Positions 44,511 to 55,349 of a stretch of 64,000 bases of DNA are shown here, piece by piece. The position numbers and the translations under genes are program-made. Position 1 is the first letter of the stretch; every line of letters begins with the position of its first letter. Source of the stretch: Hyposmocoma kahamanoa (Eukaryota > Arthropoda > Insecta > Lepidoptera > Cosmopterigidae); assembly GCF_003589595.1 (NCBI RefSeq), contig NW_020654422.1, forward strand, positions 19,859,225 through 19,923,224. The letters run 5' to 3'. Below the pieces are notes generated by a model, which did no database searches, was not told the origin of the DNA, and saw only the letters and a program-made list of their open reading frames with translations.

Positions 44511-44999
44511 TTGTAACTCTTGACGTAACTAGGTTTTGTTAATTGGTTCGAGTCCGAAATTCCCCAAGGAGCACACTTTATATGCCTTAAAACTGTTATA
44601 TCTATAAACAGTCTTAATATGGTATTGATTTAGATAATAGTTCTCTATAAATGGTTTTAGAAAAAAGAAATTGTTCTTATAGACTTATTTCACTCAAGTC
44701 AAAATTTTAACACCTTTAATACCAAACAACAATTAAGTGTTATCTCTCTTAAGATTTACTCTTATAGTCCTTATTTTAAGTTCATCTGTAGAACAACTGA
44801 TTATTTTTAGTAAAATTGTTCTATACACATCCAGTACAGTCCATTAATACTCTAAAAACTAGTGTTCTTAAGTTTATTCTAGATATATTTAATATACACA
44901 TTCTGTAGTGTTTGTACTTATTGACAAACACGTTATAGCGCGTCTTCAGTAGATTTTATTTAAAATACTACAATTAGGGTTTTTACTCTATTGGACGTT
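44511..44999. other. AT-rich spacer
   Basis: A box-B-like GGTTCGAGTCC at about 44545 is isolated, without box A or cloverleaf. No gene seen. Confidence 0.35.
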
Positions 45000-45320
45000 G
45001 TAAGATTTCAAGCAAAATGGATAAAGTAAAGAACATCAAAAGATCTGGTGGAGATGGTGAACCTTGATTATTAAGGCACATCATTCGATACAATCAACGT
45101 TGCCAATGCCAATTGTTCAAAATCCCCAAAAATCACTCAATCAATCATTGATGAACATTAAACATAGGGTGGAGGCGGCTAGTGCAGTGAGGATTCCATC
45201 GCTGCACTGGGTTCCTTCGCGTTTGGATACCACTTTCCACTTGACATCGGGTGGAGTGGAGTCATTTGCCTGTCAGGTATAAAAAAAAAAAAAATAAAAA
45301 AAAAAAAATAAAAAAAAAAC
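45000..45320 (+). mobile_element. Retroposon 3' end with A-rich tail
   Basis: Less AT-rich sequence ends ATCGGGTGGAGTGGAGTCAT, TTGCCTGTCAGGTAT, then about 38 bases of A with scattered T. The frame through it (RIPSLHWVPSRLDTTFHLTS, GGVESFACQV, stop) ends just before the tail, as in many LINE 3' ends. A TSD was not located. Confidence 0.5.
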
Positions 45321-45462
45321 TGACTTTGGACATGGCATCCCAAGAAGAAGATGATACTTTGTCTAGTTATTTTTACTGTGTCGTTGTTTTTCTTTTATTT
45401 CAAGAATACATAGACTGGACATGGTTCAATATGTTTCACCTTATTTGCATTGTCTATATTTT

Positions 45463-45710
45463 TAGTAGCAGTAAAAGTTCGACCAAAGAAGTACTGCCAC
45501 CTTATCTGTTTCTGCCACCAAGCAGTAATGTTATCTGGTGAAATTACAGGCACATGGGACTTGTCAACTTATGTCTCAGGGTGACGGGCGCAGTGGCAAT
45601 GCCTCCAAGATCTTTGCGTTTTAGAGCTCTGAGTGGCATTGCAACTGTTATGGACAAGTAGGTCGCTTATCACCAGGCTTGCAGGCACTTGGTATCATAA
45701 TAATCTCAGT
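45463..45710 (+). mobile_element. S3 SINE body and tail, nearly complete
   Basis: Sense: GTAGCAGTAAAAGTTCGACC, GAAGTACTGCCACCTTATCT, AAATTACAGGCACATGGGAC, ATGTCTCAGGGTGACGGGCG, CAACTGTTATGGACAAGTAG and GGTATCATAATAAT. One of the best body/tail copies; the tRNA-like head is missing. Confidence 0.8.
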
Positions 45711-45724
45711 ATAGAGTACTAAAA

Positions 45725-46155
45725 AAACCGACCTCAAAAGTACGTGGATCTATTTGCCAAGTTTTATTGAAATATCCCCTAGTTCGCCACTATACAGAAC
45801 TTGAGACAGGAGATAATAAAAATCGGTTCTCACTACTCAAAGTATATTGAGAGAAAACAAAGCCTTGAATGGGAGAATAGCAAAACCAACCATTAAAATA
45901 ATTGCTCCTTATGTGAAATTTAGGCGCTATTTATAAAAAATGAATGTTCGTGCGTGATCAGCCATCCATAGAGGTGGATGATTTTCTTTAAAATGAAATG
46001 GGACCACTATGGAGGTATTCTCTTTCCAACAAAAACAGAATCATGAAAATCGGTTCACAAATACCGGAGTTATCGCGTACCATACATACATACAAAAAAA
46101 ACATACAGTCGAACTGAGAACCTCCTCCTTTTTTTGAAGTCGTTTAAAAAATACA
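45725..46155 (+). repeat. R4 element with internal foreign segment
   Basis: Starts AAAAAACCGACCTCAAAAG, continues GATCTATTTGCCAAGTTTTA, then about 165 bp of other sequence (45795-45960). R4 resumes at ATAGAGGTGGATGATT and runs to TTTTTTTGAAGTCG. The right half is the best-preserved R4 copy (AATCGGTTCACAAATACCGG, CGAACTGAGAACCTCCTCC). Confidence 0.7.
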
Positions 46156-46639
46156 TCAATAAACATTGATAAGCTGCCATCCGTAAAAAGGAAACAGTGA
46201 AGTTACTGAGTTCGTACCTGACCAAGCAGTCGATCACTGGAATTTACCAAATGTATCTAATTAAAACTTAATTATACCAATGTCTCGCAAATATTCCAGC
46301 GAACTCTCTTTAATTGCACCGGGAGATAAGAAGTAAGGATTAGATTGAGGCAGCCCCGTTTTTGAATTAAAAGGGATGTATACTTTAAAATCATTTATGA
46401 ATGTTACTGGGTAAAGACTTTGTAGGGAACTTGTTTGTTTTTATACACAAAAGTCAGATTATTTCGGTAAAACTAAATGATAATGAGAGCAATGCTCTGT
46501 TAGTATCGGAACGCAGTAAAATTTTAATCCAGAGTAGGCGCCACAATTATTTCGCTAATAAAATATATGATAAACTTACAATGTAGCTTGAACTTCAGTT
46601 AACTACATGCAATAAAAAATCTTACCACAAAGTTTTATT

Positions 46640-46880
46640 CCAAATGGAACGATAGTTAGATAAAATGTTTATTATCTGGCATCACAGACACAACAATATA
46701 ACACAGTAAATGGATTAAAAGAAAAACAAAGAAATCAAATTTAAAGAAAATAAAATAAAATCAAACAAGAAGAAATTAAATTAAAAAATAATACATAAAA
46801 ACATCATACTAATCTAATTATCAACAGCTTGTGTGTGCTGCAGCAAGCCAAATAGGTCGTGGCTCAGTGCAAAATTGGCC
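46640..46880 (-). mobile_element. Possible LINE 3' UTR
   Basis: GTGTGTGCTGCAGCAAGCC at about 46838 is shared with 40797. The remainder is A/T-rich, as in a minus-strand 3' UTR. Confidence 0.3.
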
Positions 46881-46976
46881 CAAAAGCAATAGTATGTAGA
46901 GTGTATGTAGATTATAAAAAAAATAATATTAAAAAATTAAGAACTGCAAAAAATTTCAGAAAAAATGACAAAATTG

Positions 46977-47210
46977 TAATACAACATTGACTTACAATTA
47001 TATGGACGTCGGGTCCGCGCTAAAAAGTGTCCGCACTTGTAAGGCGCTAAAATCGTATACAGAGCGCGACAGTTTACATTTGTTCTACTGACAGCGCGAT
47101 ACTGCGATGACATTACAATTTAAATTTCGAATAGGTTGACTCGGGACATTTTTTTCGTGGTTTTTGTGTTAGACCCGTCGTCCATTTATTTGTAAGTCAA
47201 TGTAATACAA
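46977..47210. mobile_element. M2 MITE, copy 2, with perfect 8-bp TSD
   Basis: Element 46985-47202, inverted relative to copy 1. Ends CATTGACTTACA and TGTAAGTCAATG. The flanking 8-mers TAATACAA (46977-46984 and 47203-47210) are identical. The interior GTCCGCACTTGTAAGGCGCT, AAAATCGTATACAGAGCGC matches copy 1. Confidence 0.9.
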
Positions 47211-47242
47211 ATTCAAAATTGAGATTATAATTAAAATAATAA

Positions 47243-47510
47243 TATGGAGTTCTTAGGTTTTCGCGATTTGTTTGAAAAAACAAATATACGCGTAATAAAA
47301 CGTAGTGTGAAGAAGCATTTGGCCAGACCGGCAAAATGATAGTGACGGAGTGAAGATATTTGTGTTTTCCATCCGTTACTCTCATCTCTGGACTGTATTC
47401 GCACTTTCCATCAGGCGCGGTGCAGTCATTTTGCCGAGTCACAATAAAAAAAAAAAATACGCGATTTAAATCCGGAAAAACAGTTTCATTTCCTAAAATA
47501 ATAATAATCC
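47243..47510 (-). mobile_element. M3 fragment split by a short retroposon
   Basis: GAGTTCTTAGGTTTTCGCGA, TTTGTTTGAAAAAACAAATA up to TACGCG (47292), then resuming at GCGATTTAAATCCGGAAAA (47461). The M3 order is itself rearranged: the CCGG-side and GAGTTC-side pieces sit in opposite order to other copies. Confidence 0.6.
47286..47463 (+). mobile_element. Short 5'-truncated retroposon with poly(A) in M3
   Basis: Insert 47293-47456 ends GAGTCACAATA followed by about 12 A. ATACGCG on both sides (47286-47292, 47457-47463) is the TSD. The body (GGCCAGACCGGCAAAATGAT, CAGGCGCGGTGCAGTCATTT) is not found elsewhere in the window. Probably a LINE 3' end; family unknown. Confidence 0.7.
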
Positions 47511-47611
47511 GTATTTAATAGCGATGAAAATCATTGCAAACATAAAAATGGTAAGAAACGCCTATGATATAAAGGGACTTCATTTTAGAAATGTGTAAGT
47601 GAATCCGTGAT

Positions 47612-48058
47612 CCAGGGGGTCGATTCGGAACCTTACGATAACTGAGTTGTCGACCGATTCGATTTAATATCGTACGTTCTTTTAATTTTTATTCACAATA
47701 CACGAATCAAACGTCAAACTGTCGTATTCGAAACCGAACCGAAATGACGTCACACCCGCACGATTACTCGAACATCTAGTTTTCAGAACACGTTATCGAA
47801 TGAAAGTTACCGAACGTCCTATTATTTACAAAGCAAAAATGTAATATGGAAATCTCCTAATATTTTAAAATAAACTTTGGATTTTGTTCAATTTAATCAA
47901 TTTATTTTAACTCCTTAAACGCTATTGGATAACGATATCGTATCCGAATCGAACGCTTAACTCGAATGTGGATAGCTCGGAAAGCCCTTCGACTCAAAGA
48001 CGATATCCAATCGAAAGACTCGGTTAAAATATCGAAGAGTTCTGAATCGGGGTCCTGG
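47612..48058. mobile_element. Degenerate inverted-repeat element
   Basis: Ends CCAGGGGGTCGATTCGGAAC and, inverted, CCAGGACCCCGATTCAGAAC share 14 of 20 positions. Further matches (ATCGTA, TCGATAT) follow inward. The interior is rich in TCGATTCG/CGAATCGA-type motifs. No clear TSD. Confidence 0.4.
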
Positions 48059-48077
48059 TGAGAATATAAGGAAAGGG

Positions 48078-48471
48078 TTTAGGCCTTAGAATAATAACGC
48101 ATAGAATGATAGTTTCATATCAAACGAACTGTCACAAGTGATGCAAAAATCAAATTCAAGTAGGCTAGTTTTAGTAGTACGTTAATTTTCGGTTTTAGTG
48201 AATATTTATATAAAAATACAAGTTGAAACGCGTTACTTCCTTGTGGAATGTGATGTTAGTATCTATTTTATGTTTGTCTGATGTATTTCTACACTCATTT
48301 ACCGCACATTTCATTTCATACTCATTTTTAGCTAAAATTCTTGAGCTGTTCGCGATGCAAGTTGAGCACTGACGGCCAGCCCGCTCGTGTAGGCCCTTTT
48401 GGCGCGCTTCAATTTGCCTCACTTAGCGTGTGCGGACTAAGTTTCTATGCGTTATTATTCTAAGGTTTAGG
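48078..48471. mobile_element. M1 MITE, copy 2, with perfect 23-bp TIR and 6-bp TSD
   Basis: The element 48084-48465 begins CCTTAGAATAATAACGCATA and ends with the exact 23-bp inverted repeat (48443-48465). TTTAGG flanks both sides (48078-48083, 48466-48471). The interior matches copy 1 at 7905-8280 in the same orientation with small indels. No coding capacity. Confidence 0.88.
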
Positions 48472-49028
48472 CAATAACCCGCCAGCATGACTCAACGCAA
48501 CGCTGACTCCAAGGGTTTCCCTTCCTATCCTTGTGTGACGATGCGATATCATTCATCGTCATCCTCTTTTTATCACCCTTTTCCTTTGTTCCTGACCACT
48601 TACTTTTGAAATTTTGAATCATCCTCTAATTCTTTTCCTCGTCATTGTTACTTTGCTTCGTTCCGTCGTCACTCCCATCAAAATTCTCGAAGAGAAAGGA
48701 CGTGTCGAAAAAACCGCAATTATGTAAAACTCATGAAATATTAACTGCTTATAAAGCATCAATATTTGTGCGAATACAGGCCCTTTTGGGCCATTCCCTT
48801 ACTTTGTTCTTTCTGCCTTCGTACAATTAAAATTATGTGTACCGTGTCTTCTCTTCAATCCCGCCAAGGCTTACACTTGTTAGCGGATTAGAATCCTACG
48901 CTTCTCACTTGAGAAGCAACTTATCTTTCATTAGTGTACCTCCGGCCATACAATTATGACGATAAAAGTTTAATACAATTCTTAAATTATGCATCAAGTT
49001 TTCGAAGTAATCATAAAGGCGTGTAAAG
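48472..49028. other. Spacer
   Basis: A 61-codon frame at 48645-48830 shows no motif. No repeat recognised. Confidence 0.35.
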
Positions 49029-49337
49029 CACATAGACCTTTATTATAATTATTAATACAAAGATCGAACACTTAGAAAACATTACTTCGATCCGGCCGGA
49101 TTCGAACCGATGTCTTCTAGCAAACCGTGCCAGATGCTATGCCAACTAAGCAACGGAACGAATATCGTATCTTTGTGTTTGGTTTTTCAACGACTTTTTA
49201 GCCATAGCGCTGAGAAATATATGAAAGTATTTCATCACTCAATTACATACCTTTACAGCTACCAGCTCCTGCTAAGTAATTTCACGTAAAAAATAATTGA
49301 ATATCAATTCAATAAAAATTTAAACACTTAGACCTTT
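49029..49337 (-). mobile_element. S2 element with 13-bp imperfect TSD
   Basis: Antisense S2 (49042-49324) with tRNA-like part (GGATTCGAACCGATG, CAACTAAGCAACGGAAC), CAACGACTTTTTAG and ACAGCTACCAG. It is shortened by deletion of the CACGAATTTTTCTATGTGC segment. Flanks CACATAGACCTTT (49029-49041) and CACTTAGACCTTT (49325-49337) differ at one position. Confidence 0.8.
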
Positions 49338-49860
49338 GTTAGTACGAGTTGCGTACACGCATACGTATGCAATTGATAACTGCATGTACATGTGTACATA
49401 CTGATCATTATAACCGCCTCAAGGACCATTCTAGTTACCGTCACTTTGTATAAATTATATAAAAATAAGCACGCTAGAAAGAGATAGGTGTACACGAATT
49501 GTGTGTGCTGGAGAGTGACGGGTGAGGTGGCAAGGGCAGGTGTCACGGTACATCTGCTGGCCAACGAGGCACGTGGCCAACCCTAAACCAACCTAGAGGA
49601 AAAAGCGAAGAAATCCTTCTTTAATCCTGTAGTAATTAATTCAGGATTCTTTTACCTGTCTTTTACTGTCGCTGGACTATAAATTAATTTATTATTCACG
49701 CATTCAAATATTGCATTAATTGTAAATAACCGCGGTGACAATCGCACAACGGCTATTAATTAAAAGTTACATTAATGGCAATTAAAATATTAAGAGACAA
49801 AGAAAGGAAGCATAGCATATAAATGCAAAACGATCAATTAATAAGCTGTAATGTTTAACT

Positions 49861-50045
49861 GACTTCAAAAACTCGACAGTATTTTTTTGTGTGTGAATGT
49901 TGCACAATTATTCGGAGACTTGTGAAACGATTTTGATGATTTTTTATTTCTTGAAAAAGGGGTTCCTCGGTAGTGATTCCATCCAAATTTGAAGAAACTA
50001 TTCCACCTCTAATGGGGTTGGATCAGGTTTATTGAATTTCACCCA
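49861..50045 (-). repeat. R4 element, diverged
   Basis: CTGACTTCAAAAACTCGACA, CGATTTTGATGATTTTTT, TATTCCACCTCTAATGGGG. The outer right end is missing. Confidence 0.55.
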
Positions 50046-51989
50046 AAAAACCTATTAATAGGTTAACGGAATGTAACAAACATAGGGAATGCTTAATTTA
50101 ATGCTTTTCCACCTTAACAATACATTTCACGGGGTAATTAAAGTAAAGAACATCGTTCAGTCAAATTGCGAGGTGAAAGACTGGTGCCCAAACTACGTTA
50201 GACCTGTTCTACAGGTATCCACCACCGGATCTCAATGATACAATATTATGATGTTTGTGAAACTACTAAGACGTTAAGGGTACATTGACGTGATGATATA
50301 GAAAATACACTGTTTATTTATTATTTTGAGAAAAGGTAGTATGAGAAATTAGTTTCAATAGAAAAGTTAGTAAGTGTGATAGAAAAGTGACTATATGTGA
50401 GTATTATGAGTGTAAAGTATGTATAATGGGTTAAGGTATGTATAGTGTATCAATGCTTGCGTGCATGTGCGTAATTAGTTACCTGGTGTTGTCGTTGACG
50501 TCTTTCACGTGACAACAAACGAAAATCTAGCAATTATTATGACGTCAAGTCTCCTCCATATTGAATAATTGCTGGGCTAATATGAACCTATCGGTAGCTC
50601 TATTATTCCAGTTCGATTCTTCAAATTTATTTAGATTTATTTATTAGATTCTTCGAATTTAGGTTGTTGGGAACAATATAATATGTAAAAATTATGTTGT
50701 AATGTAAACTAATAGACATTACATTAGTATGAGGAATAAAAAACAGGCTGTTCTTAACAGTTGTCTTTGCAAGGTCGAAAATATATTTAAAGGGCAATGT
50801 ATACGCTTCTATACAAGATTATTGTTGTTATTCATTTATTTATTGCATTACATGGGTAATACACAAGTTCTTAAAATAAATATGAGTACAGCCAGGTAAC
50901 CCTGTAGGACACCGCAATTTACGTTTAACCTAAATTAAATTACAGAAGTTCTAAAATTGAAATAAAAAAAAATAACATTAAAATCAAACCAGTATCAAAA
51001 TAATAGTATATTAATCAAATAGAAATAATTAAAGTAAAATTTGCGAAAACTTATCATTACAATTTAAAAATTAACAAAAAAATAAAAAGTTATGTGTTAT
51101 TCACATTCAAAAATTCATGCTAGAGACAGTTTTTCCAGGTTGTTTCGGTTGTTACGGGTCTCCTCTCAGGCGAAGGTTAAGGCCATAGTTCGCCACACCG
51201 GTTGGGGATTGGGGACTTTATACGTTTTTCGAGTGTTGCGAACCTTCTTCGACGCGCAGATTTCGTTACGATATTTTTCTTCACCAAAAAGCTCTTGGTA
51301 AATTTCAAATTAAAATCGCACATAAAATCCAAGAAACTCGGAGGTGCGAGCCCGGACAATCGACGATTAAACCATTATGCTACCACGGCTTATGCATACA
51401 TAAAAAAATGGGTTTTAGTATTTATTTTCAGGGCTTATTTAACCTACGTATATGAGTAATGAGTACTAAGTAAACACATACATTGCCCGAGCTTTCTCTT
51501 CATCACGAATCATGTAAAGATATGGTATCAGAAAATTATAAATACGTTTTAATAAGATAATTCGTACCCAGTGGCGACAATTTTCTGTCGCATGCAAAAA
51601 ACAAAGTCACATTAAGGCATTAAATGTGCAAGTATGTGCCCTCAAATTGCAGGGGCAAGTGGGGGCAAGCACCGTGAAGCGTTTACACGTAATAATACAC
51701 ATTTGTCTCCGACACGGTTTCAGATTGCATGTCTTGATTCGGCATACAGCTGCGCATCTCTACAAAATACGTAACGTAACATTTACGAACGTCACAAATT
51801 CCTATTGATTTTGGATTGGCTCTTTAGAGCCCGTTAAAAATACATAGCAATGTGTGATGAAAAACATTGTATGTTCCACGGACGGTACGGGAATTGCGGT
51901 ACTCGACTCCGAAAGCCTCCGAAAGTCTTTGACTTCGGGCTCCTAATAGTGTCGTTTGGTTATACAGTGTACTATTTTTTAATATTACG
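50046..51989. other. Spacer with a possible LINE tail
   Basis: 50820-51090 on the minus strand ends ATTACCCATGTAATGCAATA followed by AATAAATGAATAAC, LINE-3'-end-like. Frames near 51092-51459 have no motif. No supported gene. Confidence 0.3.
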
Positions 51990-52175
51990 AAATGACGGGA
52001 CGAACTAGTATGATGTATCGCCTGTCCATAGCATTTGCAGTGCCACTCAGAGCCTTAAAAAAATATCTGAGGGCCACTGCCACTGCGCTCGTTACCCCGA
52101 GACATAAAGTTAACAAGTCCCATTTATGGCTGTAGTTTTACCAGCACCGTCTTCAAAATTGGAACGCAGTAACGC
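51990..52175 (-). repeat. S3 SINE tail and body
   Basis: AATGACGGGACGAACTAG, ATTTGCAGTGCCACTCAGAG, GACATAAAGTTAACAAGTCC, CAAAATTGGAACGCAGTAAC. Antisense. Confidence 0.75.
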
Positions 52176-52235
52176 TCACATACTCAGTCGCCTCCTCCGC
52201 TCCAATTAATTACATGCCTCTTTATTCTACCATTA

Positions 52236-52375
52236 CCACGTTACCATGCCAGAATGACACGCAGAGGTCCCAGGTTCGATTCCCGGCCCGAGAGAAATAT
52301 TTGTATGACCTACATTTATTTATCTTGTGAGTTTGGATGGAATTTGTGGTTGTCTATGTGTGTGTCCATATCACC
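52236..52375 (+). mobile_element. S1 SINE, missing the first part of box A
   Basis: ACGTTACCATGCCAGAATGA, box B GGTTCGATTCC, GAGAAATATTTGTATGACC, GTCTATGTGTGTGTCCAT. Both ends truncated. Confidence 0.8.
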
Positions 52376-52579
52376 CACTTTTTTTAAGGATATCCCTAAT
52401 CTGATTGAGACATGTATGCCAAGGTCTATCTCTCCTCACGTCGTCATCCAAATTCGCTCTGTAAATTTGCCGTCAATCTACCAACATTCATTCTTTTTAC
52501 ATCACCAAACCATCGAAGCATCCCATTCATTCACTTTCTATATGTTCGAACCACCTAAGTATGTTTTTTTTTCATAATA

Positions 52580-52785
52580 CTCAGTAACAGAACGATCAAG
52601 TAATGTGCTTGGTGGTAATCGATACGGCTATCCATAACAGTTATAGTGCCACTCAGAGCTTTAAATCGCAAAGATCTGGGGGACACTGCACCCTTACCCT
52701 TCAAAACCGGAAGTTGGCGGCAGAAATAGTTAAGGTGGTACTTCCCTGGACGAACTCTTTCAAAGAACTCTATTGCTACCAAGTA
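52580..52785 (-). repeat. S3 SINE with internal deletion
   Basis: TCCATAACAGTTATAGTGCC, GAGCTTTAAATCGCAAAGAT, then ACCCTTACCCTTCAAAACCG and TACTTCCCTGGACGAACTC. The segment with AGACATAAGTTGACAAG is missing. Confidence 0.75.
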
Positions 52786-53089
52786 TTCATAACATACCGG
52801 TATACCATTCGTTGCTAAATAAAATATGAAATAATTATATTCAATATCGTGGTTGTATGTTTCGCTCTACACCCTTGAACCTTTGAACAATTTTATTATT
52901 ATATTACTTTTGCAGACCATTAGGTACTTAATTATTTTTATAATTTCTGAATATTGCCTATAAAACTGAAGTTAGTGGAATCTAAGTATAGTATTTAACT
53001 AGATAGTGTGTTCTGTATAGCTTTTCTTAGAAAACTTTACGAGCCCGTTAAAAGTTAACCAGCCAGTGTCTGGCAATTCGCGGCCTTTT

Positions 53090-54245
53090 ATAAGAATAAC
53101 GTGCCAGATAACTACACCAATTACCGAGTGTCTAATTAGACAATCCCATGTACTACGAGTATCAGAGAAAAGATGAAAGCACTACCCTGAACACATGAAG
53201 CAGAACCAATTTAGAACGTGCATTTACTAATTGAATCCGGTGACGGGCGTAGTGCCGGTGACCCTCAGATCTTTGTCATTTAAATTTCAGAGTGGCACTG
53301 CGACTGTTATGGATAAGCGTGTCGCTTACCACCAGGTGCATGACTTGTCCGTCCCGTCACTTGGTACAGTGAAAAAAGGTTTGTCAGTAGGTTGGTAACA
53401 GCAGTTTTCTCCTTGTGAAGGAGTTCGTCCAGGGAAGTACTGCCACCTTACCTATTTCTGCCACCAAGTACTAGTATGAGCATTATATAGGTAAGGGTGC
53501 TGGTGAAATTACAGATACATGGGACTTTTCAATTTATGTCTCAGGGCGGTGGACACAGAGGCTGTGCATCTCAGATCTCAGAGTGGCACAGCAACTGTTA
53601 TGGACAGGCGGGTCGTCTACCATCATAAAAAAGCGTAGCAGGTGGAGGCCAATAATCACTGCCTACTCGAGAGTGAGTTGATGATATGTATGTATGTATG
53701 AAAGAATATGGACTACATCGATTCATAAGGCGAGAGATAGTGAGGACTGACCAAGGCAAACTTACCACGCATTGAAGACGAGAACTAACACTCAAACTAC
53801 TGCTTGGCGGTAGAATTAATTATGATAGCAATGCTTTCCTAAACACAATACTCTCTCACAAGGATAGATTTTACTCACAAATTACAGGTTTCTTACACGA
53901 GTTTTTTTCACGACCCGTGACCATGGAGCGTGTAACCAATCCAAAATCGTAACAGTAGAGCTCTTTCACAAAGAGCTCGTCCAGGAAAGTACTGCCTTAC
54001 GCATTTCTGCCGCCAAGCATTTTCTCACATTACTGCGTTCCGGTTTTTAAAGATACGGGTGCTGATTAAATGCACGACTTCTTCATCCAGTCACTTAGTA
54101 CCATAAAAAAAAGATAAATCGGGAAAACAAAAATAACTCATACCGTGGTAAGAAGTCTATAATTAGAGAAAATCATCTTTCACTAGGAACTTTACTGATA
54201 TCAGTAAAAGAAACCGTAGAGCTCCTTTTGAAAGAGAGTTTTACG
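53090..54245. repeat. Cluster of S3 fragments
   Basis: Order: 53090-53225 head-region piece (antisense), 53225-53385 tail (sense, ending CCGTCACTTGGTACAGTG), 53395-53630 body and tail (sense), 53790-53890 body (antisense), 53950-54110 body and tail (sense, internally deleted), 54205-54240 body piece (sense). At least six pieces in 1.15 kb. No TSDs recognised. Confidence 0.7.
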
Positions 54246-55041
54246 TATGGTGTAATGTTAATAACAAGTGTTATTAACATTTTGTGAATTGTAATTGACT
54301 CTGGCATCTAGAACATTTAAAAAAAAAAACAAATTTAAAAACATTAGAGTCCAATTTAAATGTATGTAGTTGTAAGGCGCATATAACTGTCAGCGCAAAT
54401 CGATTACAAAGAAAAAAGTTTTGAATTAATATTATACTTATATTAGGTATATTTTCGGCCACACCGAGCGTGAGGAACGGCCATACCTTTAAAGTATTAC
54501 AGTTTAGTTTAACAATTCATCATTCATTACGCACGGGTCTCTTTTAACGAGATTGTTATATTATAGAGTACATCATTGCATTGTAGTTACATATTAAGTT
54601 CATTATAATACTAAGAGCTGTGAGATGTCGTTGGTTGGAATATCAAACGGGTCATATATTTATGACTTTGATTTCTAAGTTACATACATTTGTGATGTGT
54701 TCAGTGGAGATAACTCTCGTTAGCGCCGGAGAAGGTTCACAACCTTTGAAAAACATGTGAAGTCCTCGCAATGAGTCAACGTGTCTGGCCGGCCTGTAGC
54801 CGCCAGACCCAAGTCGATGATGTAGAGGATCTCGACGAGCTCGTAAACTTAAAGACTATAATATAGTGCCATTAATCGCTAAACAGTTTTTTTTTATTTC
54901 TCAAGGAAGTACAATTCAAAAGTGAACCATTCATGAATTCAAATTTGACCTTTTTTAGCTCGTACGAAAAGTTCGTTAAATTGTAGTAGGGATGAAATAA
55001 CGTGGTAATAATAATTAATAATGTGGTGTTAGTTGATTGGT
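54246..55041. other. Spacer
   Basis: At 54782-54812 GTCTGGC...GCCAGAC forms a small hairpin in a GC-richer patch. No gene seen. Confidence 0.3.
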
Positions 55042-55332
55042 TCATAATAAGTCTACCAAATGTGCCCTTGATGAGCATTTAGTTACTGCTTCAAAAGTTA
55101 TACTAAATTTATTACAAAAATTCGTTGCGTTTGCAACACGGCCTAAACCATCTCCCTTGAAGAAGGCCGTGGTAGGACGAATAGTAGGTACTTTGGGGCT
55201 GAGTTCGGTGTTAGAAAAACTTTCATAGCCGTCAATGTGTTTTTCTAGACGAAAACGTTGTACGTAATGACCTCTATCTGTACAGAAATCGAGTAACAAC
55301 TGGTCCCCAATTAAAACCTCAGGCAGAACAAA
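55042..55332 (-). CDS. Unidentified protein-like open frame, probable terminal exon or relic
   Basis: Minus-strand frame opens after a stop near 55337: VLPEVLIGDQLLLDFCTDRG, HYVQRFRLEKHIDGYESFSN, TELSPKVPTIRPTTAFFKGD, GLGRVANATNFCNKFSITFE, AVTKCSSRAHLVDLL, stop. About 97 codons without ATG at the start. A pyrimidine-rich TTTTGTTCTGCCTGAG lies at the 5' side and could be a splice acceptor. Balanced hydrophilic composition, a cluster of charged residues and no low complexity suggest real or recently dead coding sequence. I recognise no family; a transposon-encoded protein is possible. Confidence 0.35.
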   Translation of the reverse strand, partial: FVLPEVLIGDQLLLDFCTDRGHYVQRFRLEKHIDGYESFSNTELSPKVPTIRPTTAFFKGDGLGRVANATNFCNKFSITFEAVTKCSSRAHLVDLL

Positions 55333-55349
55333 ATTTTAAATTGTAGCTT

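Noticed and set aside
53090..54245. CRISPR-like array because of recurring similar segments
   Set aside because: Segments vary in length and orientation, there are no constant repeat/spacer units, and the DNA is eukaryotic.
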